A stretch of DNA of 64,000 bases from NCBI GenBank assembly GCA_946612455.1, contig CAMOER010000006.1:40410-104409 (forward strand), given 5' to 3'. The DNA is from UBA3305 sp002373555 (GTDB taxonomy: Bacteria; Bacillota; Clostridia; Lachnospirales; Lachnospiraceae). Below are positions 16,529 through 24,508 of this stretch, piece after piece; position 1 is the stretch's first letter; each line of letters opens with the position of its first letter. Position numbers and translations under genes: made by a program. The notes under the pieces were generated by a model. That model was not told where the DNA came from. It worked only from the letters and a program-made list of their open reading frames with translations, and searched no databases.

Positions 16529-16557
16529 TTGACACTTGTTATAAGACGTGTTATGAT
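16529..16557 (+). promoter_or_regulatory. Promoter of the frlO operon
   Basis: TTGACA (16529-16534), a 17-bp spacer and TATGAT (16552-16557). The spacer holds FrlR operator site 2. Confidence 0.88.
16541..16554. promoter_or_regulatory. FrlR operator site 2, inside the frlO promoter
   Basis: ATAAGACGTGTTAT lies between and overlapping the -35/-10 elements, so binding would exclude RNA polymerase. Confidence 0.8.
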
Positions 16558-16574
16558 AACCACACCAAAGACGT

Positions 16575-16590
16575 AATAACACGTCTTATT
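16575..16590. promoter_or_regulatory. FrlR operator site 3, downstream of the frlO promoter
   Basis: AATAACACGTCTTATT lies about 34 bp after site 2, centre to centre (about three helical turns), in the predicted leader. The two sites could bind cooperatively. Confidence 0.8.
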
Positions 16591-16633
16591 ACAAACCGGC
16601 AGCAAGACCGGAAACATGCAAGGAGGAACAGGA

Positions 16634-17998
16634 ATGAAAAAGTACAGATGGATGGCTCTGTTACTTGCGGCCGTGATGTGCTTCGGCATGCTCGCGGGAT
16701 GCGGCAGCTCAGGTGACGCAGCTGCGGAAACGGAAGCCGCGGAGACGGAAGCTGCAGCCGAAGGCAGAGAAGAAGCAGCAGCACCTGCAGCCAGCGGTGA
16801 CCAGGTAACGATCAAATTTGTCCATAAGTTCCCGGAAGAGAACAGAATGAAATTCTGGGAGCAGGTCGTGGCGGATTTTGAAGCTGCAAACCCCAACATC
16901 AAAGTCGAGATGACCGCCTATGGCGATGAAGAGATCAAGGACAAGACGAGAGTCCTTCTCGGAAGCGCAGATGCTCCTGACATCTACTTCACCTGGAGCG
17001 GTGAGCGTATCACACAGTATGTTGACACCGGCAATACGCTTGATATTTCAAACTACCTGGAAGAGGATTCCGCATGGAAGGACAGCTTCAACCCCGTCAT
17101 GCTGGAGGCCTGCAATAAGAATGGTTCCTACTGGTGCGTACCGTGGGATTATTCTTCCAAGGAAATGGTCTATAACAAAGCTGTCTTTGAAGCAGCCGGT
17201 ATTACCGAAGTTCCCACTACATGGGCACAGCTTCTTGAGGACTGCGAGAAGATCAAAGCGGCCGGTTATGTTCCGATCGCAATGGGCAATCAGTATCCCT
17301 GGGTTGTCTGCCACTATCTGACAAGCCTGAATGACAAGATGGTTCCGAAGGATGTCATCGCGAAGAACTACTCTCTGGAAGATCCCAACTTTACCGATCC
17401 CGGTTATGCACAGGCCATGGATCTCGTAAAGGAACTGTATGACAAAGAGTACTTCAACCAGGATGCCAATTCCGCGACATGGGAAATGTCCCAGTCTATG
17501 GTACAGGAAGGCAAAGCGGGCATGATTTATGAGGAAGTACAGAACCTCGTAAACTACAATTCCGCTCTTGGCGAGGATGGCTGGGGCTATTTCGATCTTC
17601 CCGAGGTCGAAGGCGCAGCTGGAGAGACCGGTTATATTACCGGCGGCCCCGACGTATTCATGGTCAACTCCGCATCTGCTCATCCGGATGAGGCGATTAC
17701 ATTCCTGAAGTATATCACCAGCGATGAAGTCCAGGCGAAGATGGCTTATGAGCTTGGCTTCCTGCCTGCGACCAAGGTAGAACTGGATGCCGCACAGTGC
17801 TGCCCCGGCATCGTTGATATCATTGAAAAGAATCTCAATGCGCCCGGCATGTCCGAATGGCTTGACTGTGTACTGAACCAGACTGTATCCGAGACATGGC
17901 TGGAAGGCTGCCAGACGATCTTCGCGGATGATGACGGCGCCGCCGTTATGGAGAAAGTCACCGCAACAGCAGTGGAAGTCAAGGAAGACCTGGAATAA
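16634..17998 (+). CDS. frlO: ABC transporter substrate-binding lipoprotein of the Amadori-product importer (FrlO-like)
   Basis: A 454-residue family-1 solute-binding protein with a lipoprotein signal ending at Cys23 (GMLAGC) and a Glu/Ala-rich linker. The binding fold begins VTIKFVHKFPEENRMKFWEQ. It presents substrate to the two permeases that follow. ATG 16634 has AGGAGGAACAGG directly upstream, and the signal sequence begins there. Assignment to fructoselysine-type substrates comes from the downstream kinase and deglycases and the divergent UTRA regulator, not from the protein itself. Two operators of the regulator lie within 100 bp upstream. Confidence 0.82.
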   Translation: MKKYRWMALLLAAVMCFGMLAGCGSSGDAAAETEAAETEAAAEGREEAAAPAASGDQVTIKFVHKFPEENRMKFWEQVVADFEAANPNIKVEMTAYGDEEIKDKTRVLLGSADAPDIYFTWSGERITQYVDTGNTLDISNYLEEDSAWKDSFNPVMLEACNKNGSYWCVPWDYSSKEMVYNKAVFEAAGITEVPTTWAQLLEDCEKIKAAGYVPIAMGNQYPWVVCHYLTSLNDKMVPKDVIAKNYSLEDPNFTDPGYAQAMDLVKELYDKEYFNQDANSATWEMSQSMVQEGKAGMIYEEVQNLVNYNSALGEDGWGYFDLPEVEGAAGETGYITGGPDVFMVNSASAHPDEAITFLKYITSDEVQAKMAYELGFLPATKVELDAAQCCPGIVDIIEKNLNAPGMSEWLDCVLNQTVSETWLEGCQTIFADDDGAAVMEKVTATAVEVKEDLE

Positions 17999-18033
17999 TC
18001 ATTCCGGACCTGAAGCAACAGCGAAACTGAAAA

Positions 18034-18062
18034 AGGCCGCAGACCGCTTCGGGATGCGGCCT
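18034..18062 (+). other. Stem-loop between binding protein and permease genes
   Basis: AGGCCGCA (18034-18041) pairs perfectly with TGCGGCCT (18055-18062), with a GACCGCTTCGGGA loop and no T tract. Such elements after binding-protein genes often stabilise the upstream mRNA and set a high binding-protein to permease ratio (inference). Confidence 0.65.
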
Positions 18063-18088
18063 CCTACACTAAACGAGGAGAAGACCGA

Positions 18089-18994
18089 ATGAGTGCGCTG
18101 AAACGGAACCGGATGGCTGTGCTGGTATTCCTGGCCCCGGCCATCATCCTTGTGGGTCTGCTGGTATTCTTCCCTGTTCTTCTGAACATCTATTACAGTC
18201 TGTTCAAATGGACGGCCTACTCGGCCGATATGAAATTCGTCGGTCTGAAGTATTACCAGAAGTTGTTCAGCGATCCCAAGATAGCTCTTTCCATTAAGAA
18301 CAATGTGCTTTATGCAGTCGTCTCGCTGATCTTCCAGACCAGCCTGGGACTGATCATAGCGCATCTGTTCGTAACCTTTTCAAATACGAAATATGCTGCC
18401 ATCACCCGCGTTGTCATCTTTATCCCGGCCGTCATTTCCCTGACAGCGATCGGCCTTCTGTGGGTCATTGCGTACAATCCTTCCATCGGTTTCGTCAATC
18501 CGATCCTGGAAGCGATCGGCCTCGGGAAGTTTACCCATGACTGGCTGGGTGACGCCAATACCGCGATGATGTCGATCATCATGGTCTCGCAATGGCAGTA
18601 TATCGGAGAAATGGTCATGCTTTATACGGTCGGCCTGCAGTCCGTTCCCACGGACATCTACGAAGCAGCGACGATCGACGGCGCCAGCAACTGGCAGACG
18701 TTCCTGCATGTTACGGTGCCCATGATCCGCTCCACCATCCTGATGAATATGACGATCACCATTATCGGTGCGTTTATGGTGTTCGATGAAGTTTATGTCA
18801 TGACGAGCGGCGGCCCCGGCGGAGCAACCGAGACGCTTGCCACACTGATGTATGAGACCGGTTTCCGGAAGGACAACATGGGCTACGCCAGCGCGATCGG
18901 CGTTCTCCTGTTCGTGATCACTTTTGCATTCTCGTTCATCCAGATGCGTCTGTACAACGTGAATGAAATGATGGGGAGGAGCAAGGAATCATGA
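18089..18994 (+). CDS. frlN: ABC transporter permease of the Amadori-product importer (FrlN-like)
   Basis: A 301-residue permease of the MalF type. It has six predicted helices from VFLAPAIILVGLLVFFPVLL onward, and the EAA loop EAATIDGASNWQTFLHVTVP near residues 191-210. The segment GGPGGATETLATLMYETGF near the C-terminus is typical of this family. GAGGAGAAGACCGA precedes the ATG. It ends in an ATGA overlap with the next permease. It acts with FrlM and, probably, the MsmX-type ATPase at 13926, as in Bacillus where frl uses a shared ATPase. Confidence 0.87.
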   Translation: MSALKRNRMAVLVFLAPAIILVGLLVFFPVLLNIYYSLFKWTAYSADMKFVGLKYYQKLFSDPKIALSIKNNVLYAVVSLIFQTSLGLIIAHLFVTFSNTKYAAITRVVIFIPAVISLTAIGLLWVIAYNPSIGFVNPILEAIGLGKFTHDWLGDANTAMMSIIMVSQWQYIGEMVMLYTVGLQSVPTDIYEAATIDGASNWQTFLHVTVPMIRSTILMNMTITIIGAFMVFDEVYVMTSGGPGGATETLATLMYETGFRKDNMGYASAIGVLLFVITFAFSFIQMRLYNVNEMMGRSKES

Positions 18995-19818
18995 GTATGG
19001 CGACAAGAACCAAGAGAGGCATCATCCATCTGCTGATGACGGCCTATATGATCATCATCGTATTCCCGCTCCTCTGGATGCTGATCAGCGGCTTCAAGAG
19101 CAATTCCGAGATATTTGGCTCGCCCTGGAGCTTCCCGGTGAGCTTTGATCCGAAGAACTATATTTATGCCTGGCAGACGTATATTCAGAGAGCGACCCTG
19201 AACAGTCTGTTCTTTACGATCCTGGGAACCGTCCTGACCGTGCTGATTGCCGGCATGGCAGCTTATGCGGTCATCCGTTTCCGGCTGAAGTCGTCCTACA
19301 TCATCTTCCTGTTTATCCTCTCGGGAATGATGCTGGCACCGCAGTGCTCTCTGATTCCGATCTATAAGATGCTCGGTATCACGCATCTGTACAATACGAG
19401 GCTTGGCCTGCTGCTTCCGTACATTGCCTACAGGATCCCGTTCTCCTTCTTCATGATGTGGTCCTTCATGGTCACACTGCCGATCGAAGTGGAAGAGGCA
19501 GCGACGATCGACGGCTGCAGCGTATTCGGAACATTCTTCCGGGTGGTCATGCCCATGTGCAAGCCCGCAATCGCGACGACCGCAGTCATGTGCGCCCGTT
19601 TTATCTGGAACGACTTCGCGTTCGCCCTGGTATTTACGGAAGGCAAGGCACTGCAGACCGTTCCGCTTTCGATTTTCTCCATGCGATCCACCTCCCAGAC
19701 GGACTGGGGCGTGCTGCTCGGCGGGCTGACGCTTGCGGCGCTGCCGATGGTGATCATGTACATCCTGCTGCAGAAGTACTTCGTGTCCGGCGCCAATTCC
19801 GGTGCGGTCAAGGGATGA
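18991..19818 (+). CDS. frlM: ABC transporter permease of the Amadori-product importer (FrlM-like)
   Basis: A 275-residue MalG-type permease. The EAA loop reads VEEAATIDGCSVFGTFFRVV, and the protein ends QKYFVSGANSGAVKG, the usual C-terminus of this permease group. The ATG overlaps the TGA of the upstream permease (ATGA), and GGGGAGGAGC supplies the ribosome site. The kinase gene follows after 28 bp. Confidence 0.87.
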   Translation: MSMATRTKRGIIHLLMTAYMIIIVFPLLWMLISGFKSNSEIFGSPWSFPVSFDPKNYIYAWQTYIQRATLNSLFFTILGTVLTVLIAGMAAYAVIRFRLKSSYIIFLFILSGMMLAPQCSLIPIYKMLGITHLYNTRLGLLLPYIAYRIPFSFFMMWSFMVTLPIEVEEAATIDGCSVFGTFFRVVMPMCKPAIATTAVMCARFIWNDFAFALVFTEGKALQTVPLSIFSMRSTSQTDWGVLLGGLTLAALPMVIMYILLQKYFVSGANSGAVKG

Positions 19819-19846
19819 TGAAAATGCTCAGTAAAGGAGCTCTGGT

Positions 19847-20764
19847 ATGATTAAAATTGCATGCGTCGGCGACAATGTCGTGGATATCAATTATATAGAC
19901 GGCATGATCCATCCCGGGGGAAACTGCGTAAATGTATCCGTTTACTGCAGTCAGATGGGTCATCAGTCCGCGTATGTCGGTGTACTGGCAGATGATGCCA
20001 ACGCGAAGATCGTGACGGATTCTCTTACGGCCTTCGGTGTGGACTGGCATATGAGCCCGGTCCTGCATGGCGAGACAGGAAGGTGTCCCTGCCGGCTGGT
20101 GGACGGAGAGCGGATCCTGTCGGATGAAAATGACGGCGGTCTCGTGAAATCCGATCCGCTGGTGCTGACCGAGGAGATCCTGGCATATCTGAAAGACTTC
20201 GATGTGATCCATAACAGCTGCTACAGCTATTTCGACGAGCAGCTTTATAAGATCAGGGAAATCGGTGTGCCGCTGCTGTACGATTTCTCCACGGTGTGGA
20301 ACAGAGATCCCGAACGGCTGAAGCTCGTGCTGGGTAACGCTGATTACGTGCTGTTCTCTGAGATTGAAGAACTTTCGGAAGAAGAGAACAGGAAGATGCT
20401 GTTTGATGCCGTTGACAAATACGGGGTGAAGCTCGCGGTCATGACGATGGGCATCAAAGGCGCCTTCGTGTACGATGGGAACAAAGTCTTTGAAAAGGCA
20501 CCTTATAATGTCGAAGCCGGTGCGGTCGATACCACCGGCTGCGGCGATTCCTGGATCAGCGGGTTCATTACGACCTATGTGGAGATCATGGGCAGAATGC
20601 ATGCGATGCAGGAGGCATCAGATGATGCATTTATCACGGATGCCGATGTACGCGATGTGCATGAACATGCGGTGGAAATGGCGATGTGCATGGGAAACCT
20701 GCGGGCCAGAGCGACCTGCCGCGTGAAAGGGGCCTATCCTTACGGCGTCCCGATCGAATCTTAA
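19847..20764 (+). CDS. frlD: Fructoselysine 6-kinase-like PfkB kinase (FrlD)
   Basis: A 305-residue PfkB/ribokinase-family kinase. It has the N-terminal substrate motif GGNCVNVSVYCSQMG (residues 24-38) and the C-terminal anion-hole/catalytic motif DTTGCGDSWISGF (catalytic Asp234). FrlD enzymes phosphorylate fructoselysine or related Amadori compounds at C6 for cleavage by FrlB-type deglycases. Position after the importer and before two such deglycases supports this. The motif is GCGD where most family members have GAGD, a conservative oddity. The short C-terminal region contains a His/Asp/Met-rich stretch (about 245-285). AAAGGAG precedes the ATG. A hairpin after the stop separates it from the deglycases. 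Confidence 0.83.
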   Translation: MIKIACVGDNVVDINYIDGMIHPGGNCVNVSVYCSQMGHQSAYVGVLADDANAKIVTDSLTAFGVDWHMSPVLHGETGRCPCRLVDGERILSDENDGGLVKSDPLVLTEEILAYLKDFDVIHNSCYSYFDEQLYKIREIGVPLLYDFSTVWNRDPERLKLVLGNADYVLFSEIEELSEEENRKMLFDAVDKYGVKLAVMTMGIKGAFVYDGNKVFEKAPYNVEAGAVDTTGCGDSWISGFITTYVEIMGRMHAMQEASDDAFITDADVRDVHEHAVEMAMCMGNLRARATCRVKGAYPYGVPIES

Positions 20765-20775
20765 AATGCTGATGA

Positions 20776-20838
20776 TCGCCATCCCGGCTGCGCCTGGCCG
20801 CGCCGGGATGGCGACCAAAATACATATTTTTTTACCCT
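20776..20838 (+). terminator. Hairpin after frlD
   Basis: A 13-bp perfect stem (TCGCCATCCCGGC at 20776-20788 with 20802-20814) is followed 11 bp later by an ATTTTTTTT run. It is probably a partial or full terminator before the deglycase unit. Confidence 0.65.
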
Positions 20839-20850
20839 CGGATAATACGT

Positions 20851-20866
20851 CATAAGACGTGTTGCA
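20851..20866. promoter_or_regulatory. FrlR operator site 4, upstream of the deglycase genes
   Basis: CATAAGACGTGTTGCA matches the frlR/frlO sites over TAAGACGTGTT. A possible -10 (CATAAT, 20865-20870) overlaps its edge; no good -35 was seen. It indicates that the two deglycase genes have their own FrlR-controlled start. Confidence 0.7.
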
Positions 20867-20916
20867 TAATGACGATATCTCAATTTACAAATTTCATTTT
20901 ACAGGAGGTCATGAAA

Positions 20917-21921
20917 ATGAAAGAAATCAATCGTGAAAAAGTGATCGACGGCGCCAAGAAGCTTACCGCTCTCCGCGGACAGATGGAAGCGATCGCGGAT
21001 CAGGTAACGGAGAAGGGTTTTGAGAACCTTCTGTTCACATCCGCCGGCGGCTCCCTGGCAGCGCTCTCACCGTTCTGCGAGATGGTCAAGCATATGTCCA
21101 CGATCCCGACTTTCACAGAGATTCCGGCAGAGCTGATGGTCACCGGAAATCCCATGATCACGGATAAGACGGTTGCTGTTCTTACTTCCAAATCCGGAGA
21201 CACCAAAGAAACTGTTGCTGTTGCCGGCTGGCTGAAAGAAAAAGGCGTGACGATCGTTTCCATGTGCGGCGAAGCGGATTCACCGCTGTCAAAGGTTTCC
21301 GATTACAGTGTCAATTATGCCGACGCGGAGCCGCATGATCTCCTTGGTATCTACTTCGTTGGAAAGCTTCTGGAGAATCACGGTGATTTTGAAGATTACA
21401 ATGTATTCGCAGATCAGCTGGAGAACCTTCCCGAGATCCTTGTAAAGACTGCAGAGGAATCCGTGGGCGTTGCGGAAGAGTATGTTTCCTATTTCGATCC
21501 CGAAGACAAGGAGTATCAGATCTGGACAGCATCCGGCAACACCTGGGGACACACCTATTCCATGGCCATGTGTGTACTGGAAGAGTGCCAGTGGCTGAGA
21601 ACGAAATCCGTTCATTCCGCAGAATTCTTCCACGGAACACTGGAAATGGTAGAGCGCAATGTACTCGTCTGCGTAGGCATGGGCGAAGGCCCGACCAGAC
21701 CGCTTGATGAGCGCGTGATCCGTTTCGCAGAGGGCCATACGAACCAGCTTGTCGTATTCGACACAAAGACCCTGTCCATCCCCGGCATCGACGAAAAGTA
21801 TCGCTGGCTGCTCTCTCCCGTACTGCTTTGGGAAATGTTCGCGAGAACCTATCATCACCTGGCAGACGTAAGGAAGCATGATATGGATATTAGAAGATAC
21901 TACAGAAGACTGAACTATTAA
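20917..21921 (+). CDS. frlB: SIS-domain Amadori 6-phosphate deglycase, copy 1 (FrlB-like)
   Basis: A 334-residue protein with two SIS (sugar isomerase) half-domains. The first phosphosugar loop is TSKSGDTKETV, the second half carries the conserved HSAEFFHG segment (Glu and His expected at the active site), and it ends in RRYYRRLNY like E. coli FrlB. FrlB-type enzymes split fructoselysine 6-phosphate to glucose 6-phosphate and lysine. ATG 20917 is chosen since AGGAGG at 20903-20908 is 8 nt away; the ATG at 20911 is too close. It is only moderately similar to the neighbouring second copy, so different substrates are likely. Confidence 0.85.
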   Translation: MKEINREKVIDGAKKLTALRGQMEAIADQVTEKGFENLLFTSAGGSLAALSPFCEMVKHMSTIPTFTEIPAELMVTGNPMITDKTVAVLTSKSGDTKETVAVAGWLKEKGVTIVSMCGEADSPLSKVSDYSVNYADAEPHDLLGIYFVGKLLENHGDFEDYNVFADQLENLPEILVKTAEESVGVAEEYVSYFDPEDKEYQIWTASGNTWGHTYSMAMCVLEECQWLRTKSVHSAEFFHGTLEMVERNVLVCVGMGEGPTRPLDERVIRFAEGHTNQLVVFDTKTLSIPGIDEKYRWLLSPVLLWEMFARTYHHLADVRKHDMDIRRYYRRLNY

Positions 21922-21973
21922 TTGTGCAAGAGATGAAAATATCAATAAAAAACAAGATCAGGAGGATATATAA

Positions 21974-22990
21974 ATGTTTAATTTTGACGTACCGCGCTAT
22001 GAGAAAGTTGTCAGTGATGCCATCGCCCTTCGCCCCCAGATTGAAGCAGCTGTAGACAAGATCTGTGAAGAAGGCTATACCAATCTGTATTTCATCGGCT
22101 GCGGCGGCACCTATGCCCATTCCCTGCCCATGAAGTACTGGCTCGACACCACCAGCGAGAAGATCAACGCCGTGAGCGTGATCGCTGCTGAGTTCATGGC
22201 TGCACCGCCCAAGTCCTTCTCCAAGGATTCCGTCTGCGTATTCTCTACCCGCAGCGGCAATACCAAAGAGATCGTTGCAGCCGCAAAGTTCTGCAAGGAA
22301 GTCGGCGCAAGAACGATCGTTTATGTCTCCAATGACAACACGCCTGTCTGCGAATATGCCGACTACAAGCTGTTCAGCTTTGCCGAGGATGACTGCCTGT
22401 GCGAAGCGATCTACACCTATATGATCACCCTGATCGCCCGCTTCATGAAGAACGCCGGCGAGTTCCCGAAGTATGATCAGTTCATGGACGAGTATGCACA
22501 GATCGTTCCTTATCTGCTGAAGGGCAAGGAGCAGTTCGAAGACAAGTGCAGGACCATGGCCGAATCCTTCAAGGATGTGGATTATCATATGGTCGTCGGT
22601 TCCGGCATGCTCTGGGGCGAGGCTTATGACTATGCGATGTGCATTCTTGAGGAGATGCAGTGGCTGAAGACCAAGTCCATCCATGCGGCTGAGTACTTCC
22701 ACGGCACGATCGAGCTGACGGAAGAGGATACCAGCATGATCCTGTTCTACGGCGAGGACGAGACCAGACCGCTCATGGACCGTGTGCTGAATTTCGCGAA
22801 GAAGGTCTCCAAGTGCATCAATATCTTTGATACAAAGGAAGTTGAACTTCCGTTCACGGATGCCGAGTTCAGAAAGATCGTTTCCCCGATGATCATGTAC
22901 GCGATCACCGAGCGTCTTTCCTGCCATATCGAGCATGTACGCGACCACAAGCTGACGATCAGAAGATATTACAGACAGATGGAGTACTAA
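21974..22990 (+). CDS. SIS-domain Amadori 6-phosphate deglycase, copy 2 (FrlB-like paralogue)
   Basis: A 338-residue paralogue of the preceding gene. It has phosphosugar loops IGCGGTYAHS and FSTRSGNTKEIV, the active-site segment HAAEYFHG, and the same C-terminal ending RRYYRQMEY. It lies 52 bp downstream with AGGAGG before the ATG, so the two are co-transcribed. The pair diverges clearly in the N-terminal half (ASxGGSLAAL-like against GCGGTYAHS). Known bacteria that use both fructoselysine and glucoselysine, or different amino-acid conjugates, carry distinct deglycases. A similar division is plausible here (inference). Codon use suggests high expression. Confidence 0.85.
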   Translation: MFNFDVPRYEKVVSDAIALRPQIEAAVDKICEEGYTNLYFIGCGGTYAHSLPMKYWLDTTSEKINAVSVIAAEFMAAPPKSFSKDSVCVFSTRSGNTKEIVAAAKFCKEVGARTIVYVSNDNTPVCEYADYKLFSFAEDDCLCEAIYTYMITLIARFMKNAGEFPKYDQFMDEYAQIVPYLLKGKEQFEDKCRTMAESFKDVDYHMVVGSGMLWGEAYDYAMCILEEMQWLKTKSIHAAEYFHGTIELTEEDTSMILFYGEDETRPLMDRVLNFAKKVSKCINIFDTKEVELPFTDAEFRKIVSPMIMYAITERLSCHIEHVRDHKLTIRRYYRQMEY

Positions 22991-23317
22991 TGTATAAGCT
23001 CCCGGACGGCGGCTGTGAATATGAGCATTTATGTTCATATTCACAGACATCGGACGGGGCAACCGAAAGTGAGCAAAAAAAGCATGCGACAAAAGAGTAA
23101 AATGAAATACAGTTACTCAGAGCAGGCTGATTTGCGAATTTTCGGACGGATCGTGAGAGCCGTGAAGCGGCGGAGCGATCCGGGCTTATACATTAGAACA
23201 GTATAAGGATCTGCGGCGCGGACAAACTTATATCTCTATAGAACAGAACGCAATAAGCCCGGAGCGATCCGGGCTTATACGTTGACCTTTCAGAGACCAA
23301 TTAAGGAGTTCTTTCCC
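22991..23317 (+). other. 327-bp gap with hairpins and a 20-bp direct repeat
   Basis: No gene is supported. A perfect 12-bp inverted repeat CTGTGAATATGA/TCATATTCACAG (23013-23024 and 23035-23046) follows frlB copy 2 and could be a processing site or weak terminator. GGAGCGATCCGGGCTTATAC occurs twice, at 23172-23191 and 23261-23280. The second copy forms a 10-bp stem, TAAGCCCGGA-GCGA-TCCGGGCTTA (23254-23277), just before the EamA gene. Confidence 0.7.
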
Positions 23318-24211
23318 ATGGGCATCATCTGCATCCTCCTGGCAGCCGTCCTCTTCGGCTCCAACCCCTCCGTTGAAAACTTCCTTCTTTCCTCCGGCCT
23401 CACCTCGGATCTCATCGCGTTTGCCGTGGTCGCCGTCAGCGGGCTCCTTGCGCTCATCGCCGGGCTCCTTCGGAAGGAATCCTTCCGCCTTACCCGCCCG
23501 CAGCTGATCGCCGTCGTCCTGACCGGCCTGATCGGGAGAGGAATGACGGAGGTGTGCCTGATCCAGGCCTACACCATGGTGCCGGCCGGCGTTGCGACGA
23601 TGGTCCATTTTTTCTTTCCTACGATCGTCTGCGCCGCTTCCGCCCTTCTCTTTCATGAGAAGCTGACATGGTATAAAGCCGCGGCGGTTATTCTTGCTGT
23701 CTGCGGTCTTTACGGAATCGCGGACGGACAGACCGGGGGAAGCATCACCGGCGTGCTGTTTGCCGGGATCACAAGCTTTACGTTTGCCTTATACTACCTG
23801 ATGACGGAACGTTCTTCCTTAAAGGATCTGCCGCCGATGGCCATGATCTTTTACGTGCACCTGTTCGGTGCGGTCACCTGTGCGGCGCCGCTGATCGCAA
23901 GAGGAAGATCCCTGGCGGGGATCGGCGGAGGACAGTGGATCCTGCTGATCATCAGCGGTACGATGTGCTTTGCTGCCTTTATCCTGCTGAACAAGGGCAT
24001 TCCCCTAGTGGGCGGCGGAACAGCGGCATTCATCAACATGCTGGAGCCGATTACGAGCCTGATGCTCAGCGTGATCCTCTTTAAGAGCAGACTGTCTGCC
24101 ATGACAGCGGTCGGCTGCTTCCTGATCGTAGGCGCTCTGTTTGTAAGCGCGCTGGAAACGCGCGGCAGAAACGGAAATCTTTCCTCGCAGGTGGAAATAC
24201 TACATCAATAG
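23318..24211 (+). CDS. EamA/DMT-family transporter
   Basis: A 297-residue polytopic membrane protein made of two EamA repeats, about ten helices, beginning MGIICILLAAVLFGSNPSVE. Typical features are AYTMVPAGVATMVHFFFPTI at the end of repeat 1 and LLNKGIPLVGGGTAAFINML followed by EPITSLMLSV in repeat 2. The family exports amino acids or other metabolites; substrate unknown. ATG 23318 has AAGGAG at 23303-23308, and the protein starts directly with its first helix. It follows the Amadori locus but is separated by repeats, so a functional link is uncertain. No terminator was seen after it. Confidence 0.85.
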   Translation: MGIICILLAAVLFGSNPSVENFLLSSGLTSDLIAFAVVAVSGLLALIAGLLRKESFRLTRPQLIAVVLTGLIGRGMTEVCLIQAYTMVPAGVATMVHFFFPTIVCAASALLFHEKLTWYKAAAVILAVCGLYGIADGQTGGSITGVLFAGITSFTFALYYLMTERSSLKDLPPMAMIFYVHLFGAVTCAAPLIARGRSLAGIGGGQWILLIISGTMCFAAFILLNKGIPLVGGGTAAFINMLEPITSLMLSVILFKSRLSAMTAVGCFLIVGALFVSALETRGRNGNLSSQVEILHQ

Positions 24212-24260
24212 CAGAAAAATAAAGATCTTATAAAGTTATTAAATGTGTGCTAAAAAGTAC

Positions 24261-24289
24261 TTGCATTATGATAGTGGCAGTTGTATAAT
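24261..24289 (+). promoter_or_regulatory. Promoter of the lipoprotein/transglutaminase unit
   Basis: TTGCAT (24261-24266), a 17-bp spacer and TATAAT (24284-24289) fit a sigma-A promoter, giving a leader of roughly 210 nt. A second candidate lies nearer the gene: TTGACA (24434-24439), 16 bp, TAGAAT (24456-24461). Confidence 0.7.
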
Positions 24290-24334
24290 GACATTGTAGA
24301 TGAAAGTTGTCTATATATTACGAGTTTCTGTCGT

Positions 24335-24407
24335 AAGAAGAAAGTCCGTATGCGAAACGAAGGAAAGGGCAGTGGCAGCCCGCCGGATGCATATGGGCTT
24401 TCTTCTT
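24335..24407 (+). ncRNA. Long stem-loop in the mRNA leader, candidate structured RNA
   Basis: AAGAAGAAAGTCCGTATGC (24335-24353) pairs with GCATATGGGCTTTCTTCTT (24389-24407) over 19 positions, with two G-U wobbles that work only in RNA on this strand. The apical part holds a GGGC/GCCC hairpin and purine-rich GAAACGAAGGAAA. No known riboswitch class was recognised. Confidence 0.5.
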
Positions 24408-24508
24408 GTCCGGAAATATTTCGCGGCACGGTGTTGACAGGAAGAACAGGAAAGATAGAATAAAGACAAATCACGATGAAGCAGTATACATTAAGGAGGA
24501 AACGGTTT

